Shown here: piece by piece, positions 5,000 to 5,183 of the stretch | Layout: each line of letters starts with the position of its first letter | How positions within the stretch are numbered: position 1 is the stretch's first letter | Origin: CAJWGI01 sp036011785 | GTDB lineage: Bacteria; Chloroflexota; Anaerolineae; Anaerolineales; UBA11657 | Assembly (NCBI GenBank): GCA_036011785.1 | Contig: DASCOB010000030.1 | Location: 1 to 5,183, forward strand | Direction: 5' to 3' | Length of the DNA stretch: 5,183 bases | The notes under the pieces: model-generated | What the model was told of the DNA's origin: nothing | Databases searched by the model: none | What the model saw: the letters and a program-made list of their open reading frames with translations, nothing else | Position numbers and translations under genes: made by a program

Positions 5000-5183
5000 T
5001 GACCTGCCCCCCGAAAACCGGTCCAGGTGTAATCTTAGTAACCTGGGCCGGGGAAAGGGGGGAGAAATGCCAAGGAAGAAGCATTCACCAGAGCAGTTCG
5101 CTGGGCTACAGATCGCCGGCTCCGGAAGGCAGTCCTGGCTGCTGACACAATCCCAGCCCTTGTCTGACTAACATAGGGAGTGG
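5000..5183 (+). mobile_element. left end of a second IS3-type element, cut by the window edge
   Basis: TGACCTGCCCCCCGAAAACC at 5000-5019 is a TG-initial, C-run terminal repeat typical of IS3-group ends. It is followed by an untranslated stretch with a CCAGGT/ACCTGG inverted pair (5023-5028, 5041-5046), a GGGGGGAG ribosome site, and an OrfA start at 5067. It differs in both terminal repeat and OrfA opening from the element at the left edge, so the two are separate insertions. The rest of the element is outside the window. Confidence 0.65.
5067..5171 (+). pseudogene. degraded IS3-type OrfA, stops after 34 codons
   Basis: The frame opens MPRKKHSPEQ, the standard start of one IS3 OrfA group (MPRKRHTPEE/EQ...). 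After residue 10 the expected helix (IVxLLRQI-like) is lost: the frame reads FAGLQIAGSG and ends at TAA 5169-5171. In another frame, LRKAVLAADTIPALV and a TGG-ending stretch look like displaced OrfA text, so small deletions near 5096-5112 and further damage beyond are the likely cause. Ribosome site GGGGGGAG lies directly upstream (5057-5064). Presumably nonfunctional, although the downstream part cannot be seen. Confidence 0.55.

Noticed and set aside
4903..5145. 80-codon plus-strand frame
   Set aside because: It reads straight through the IS terminal repeat and the OrfA start in another frame, so it cannot be one gene.
1..5183. CRISPR array, tRNA or rRNA genes, replication origin
   Set aside because: No regularly spaced direct repeats, no cloverleaf with T-loop consensus and no rRNA-like segments were seen on either strand.

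Overview
This is about 5.2 kb of moderately GC-rich bacterial DNA. It carries one full-size housekeeping gene, ppc (phosphoenolpyruvate carboxylase, + strand), between insertion-sequence fragments at both edges and a stretch of small, mostly minus-strand genes. The taxonomic signal is indirect. The PPC has the diction of non-proteobacterial bacterial enzymes (TQTRYNVPGWHG, a C-terminal AINGLAAAMQ-type end). The small HTH/zinc-ribbon protein and the lysine-rich 35-residue protein resemble, from memory, hypothetical proteins common in Chloroflexota and similar environmental lineages. I suggest Chloroflexota or a neighbouring phylum, with low certainty.

Layout. 1-139: the 5' end of an IS3-family element on the minus strand, with its OrfA running off the left edge. 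140-368: ppc control region, with a good sigma70-type promoter (TTGACG-17-TATAGT), a leader of about 105 nt and two hairpins. 369-3116: ppc, intact, 915 aa. 3117-3373: no firm gene, but two notable inverted repeats. 3374-3481 (minus): a lysine-rich 35-aa protein with a strong Shine-Dalgarno, convergent to ppc. 3482-3801: no firm gene, but one open frame that shares a short divergent coding repeat with position 4895. 3802-4266 (minus): a 90-aa helical protein followed, after an in-frame TGA, by 63 more coding-like codons. 4341-4694 (minus): a 117-aa helix-turn-helix plus Cys/His zinc-ribbon protein, probably transcribed together with the preceding one. 4740-4999: little that is firm. 5000-5183: left end of a second, different IS3-type element with a degraded OrfA.

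Function. ppc makes oxaloacetate from PEP and bicarbonate to refill the TCA cycle. No other gene here belongs to that pathway, so ppc appears to be transcribed alone. The right half looks like an accessory region worn by IS activity: small unknown proteins, one probable regulator, an apparent nonsense mutation and divergent repeats. I did not find a clear new multi-gene system. The best leads are the HTH/zinc-ribbon gene with its interrupted neighbour, the altered allosteric site of the PPC, and the repeated DLTRRPK coding segment.
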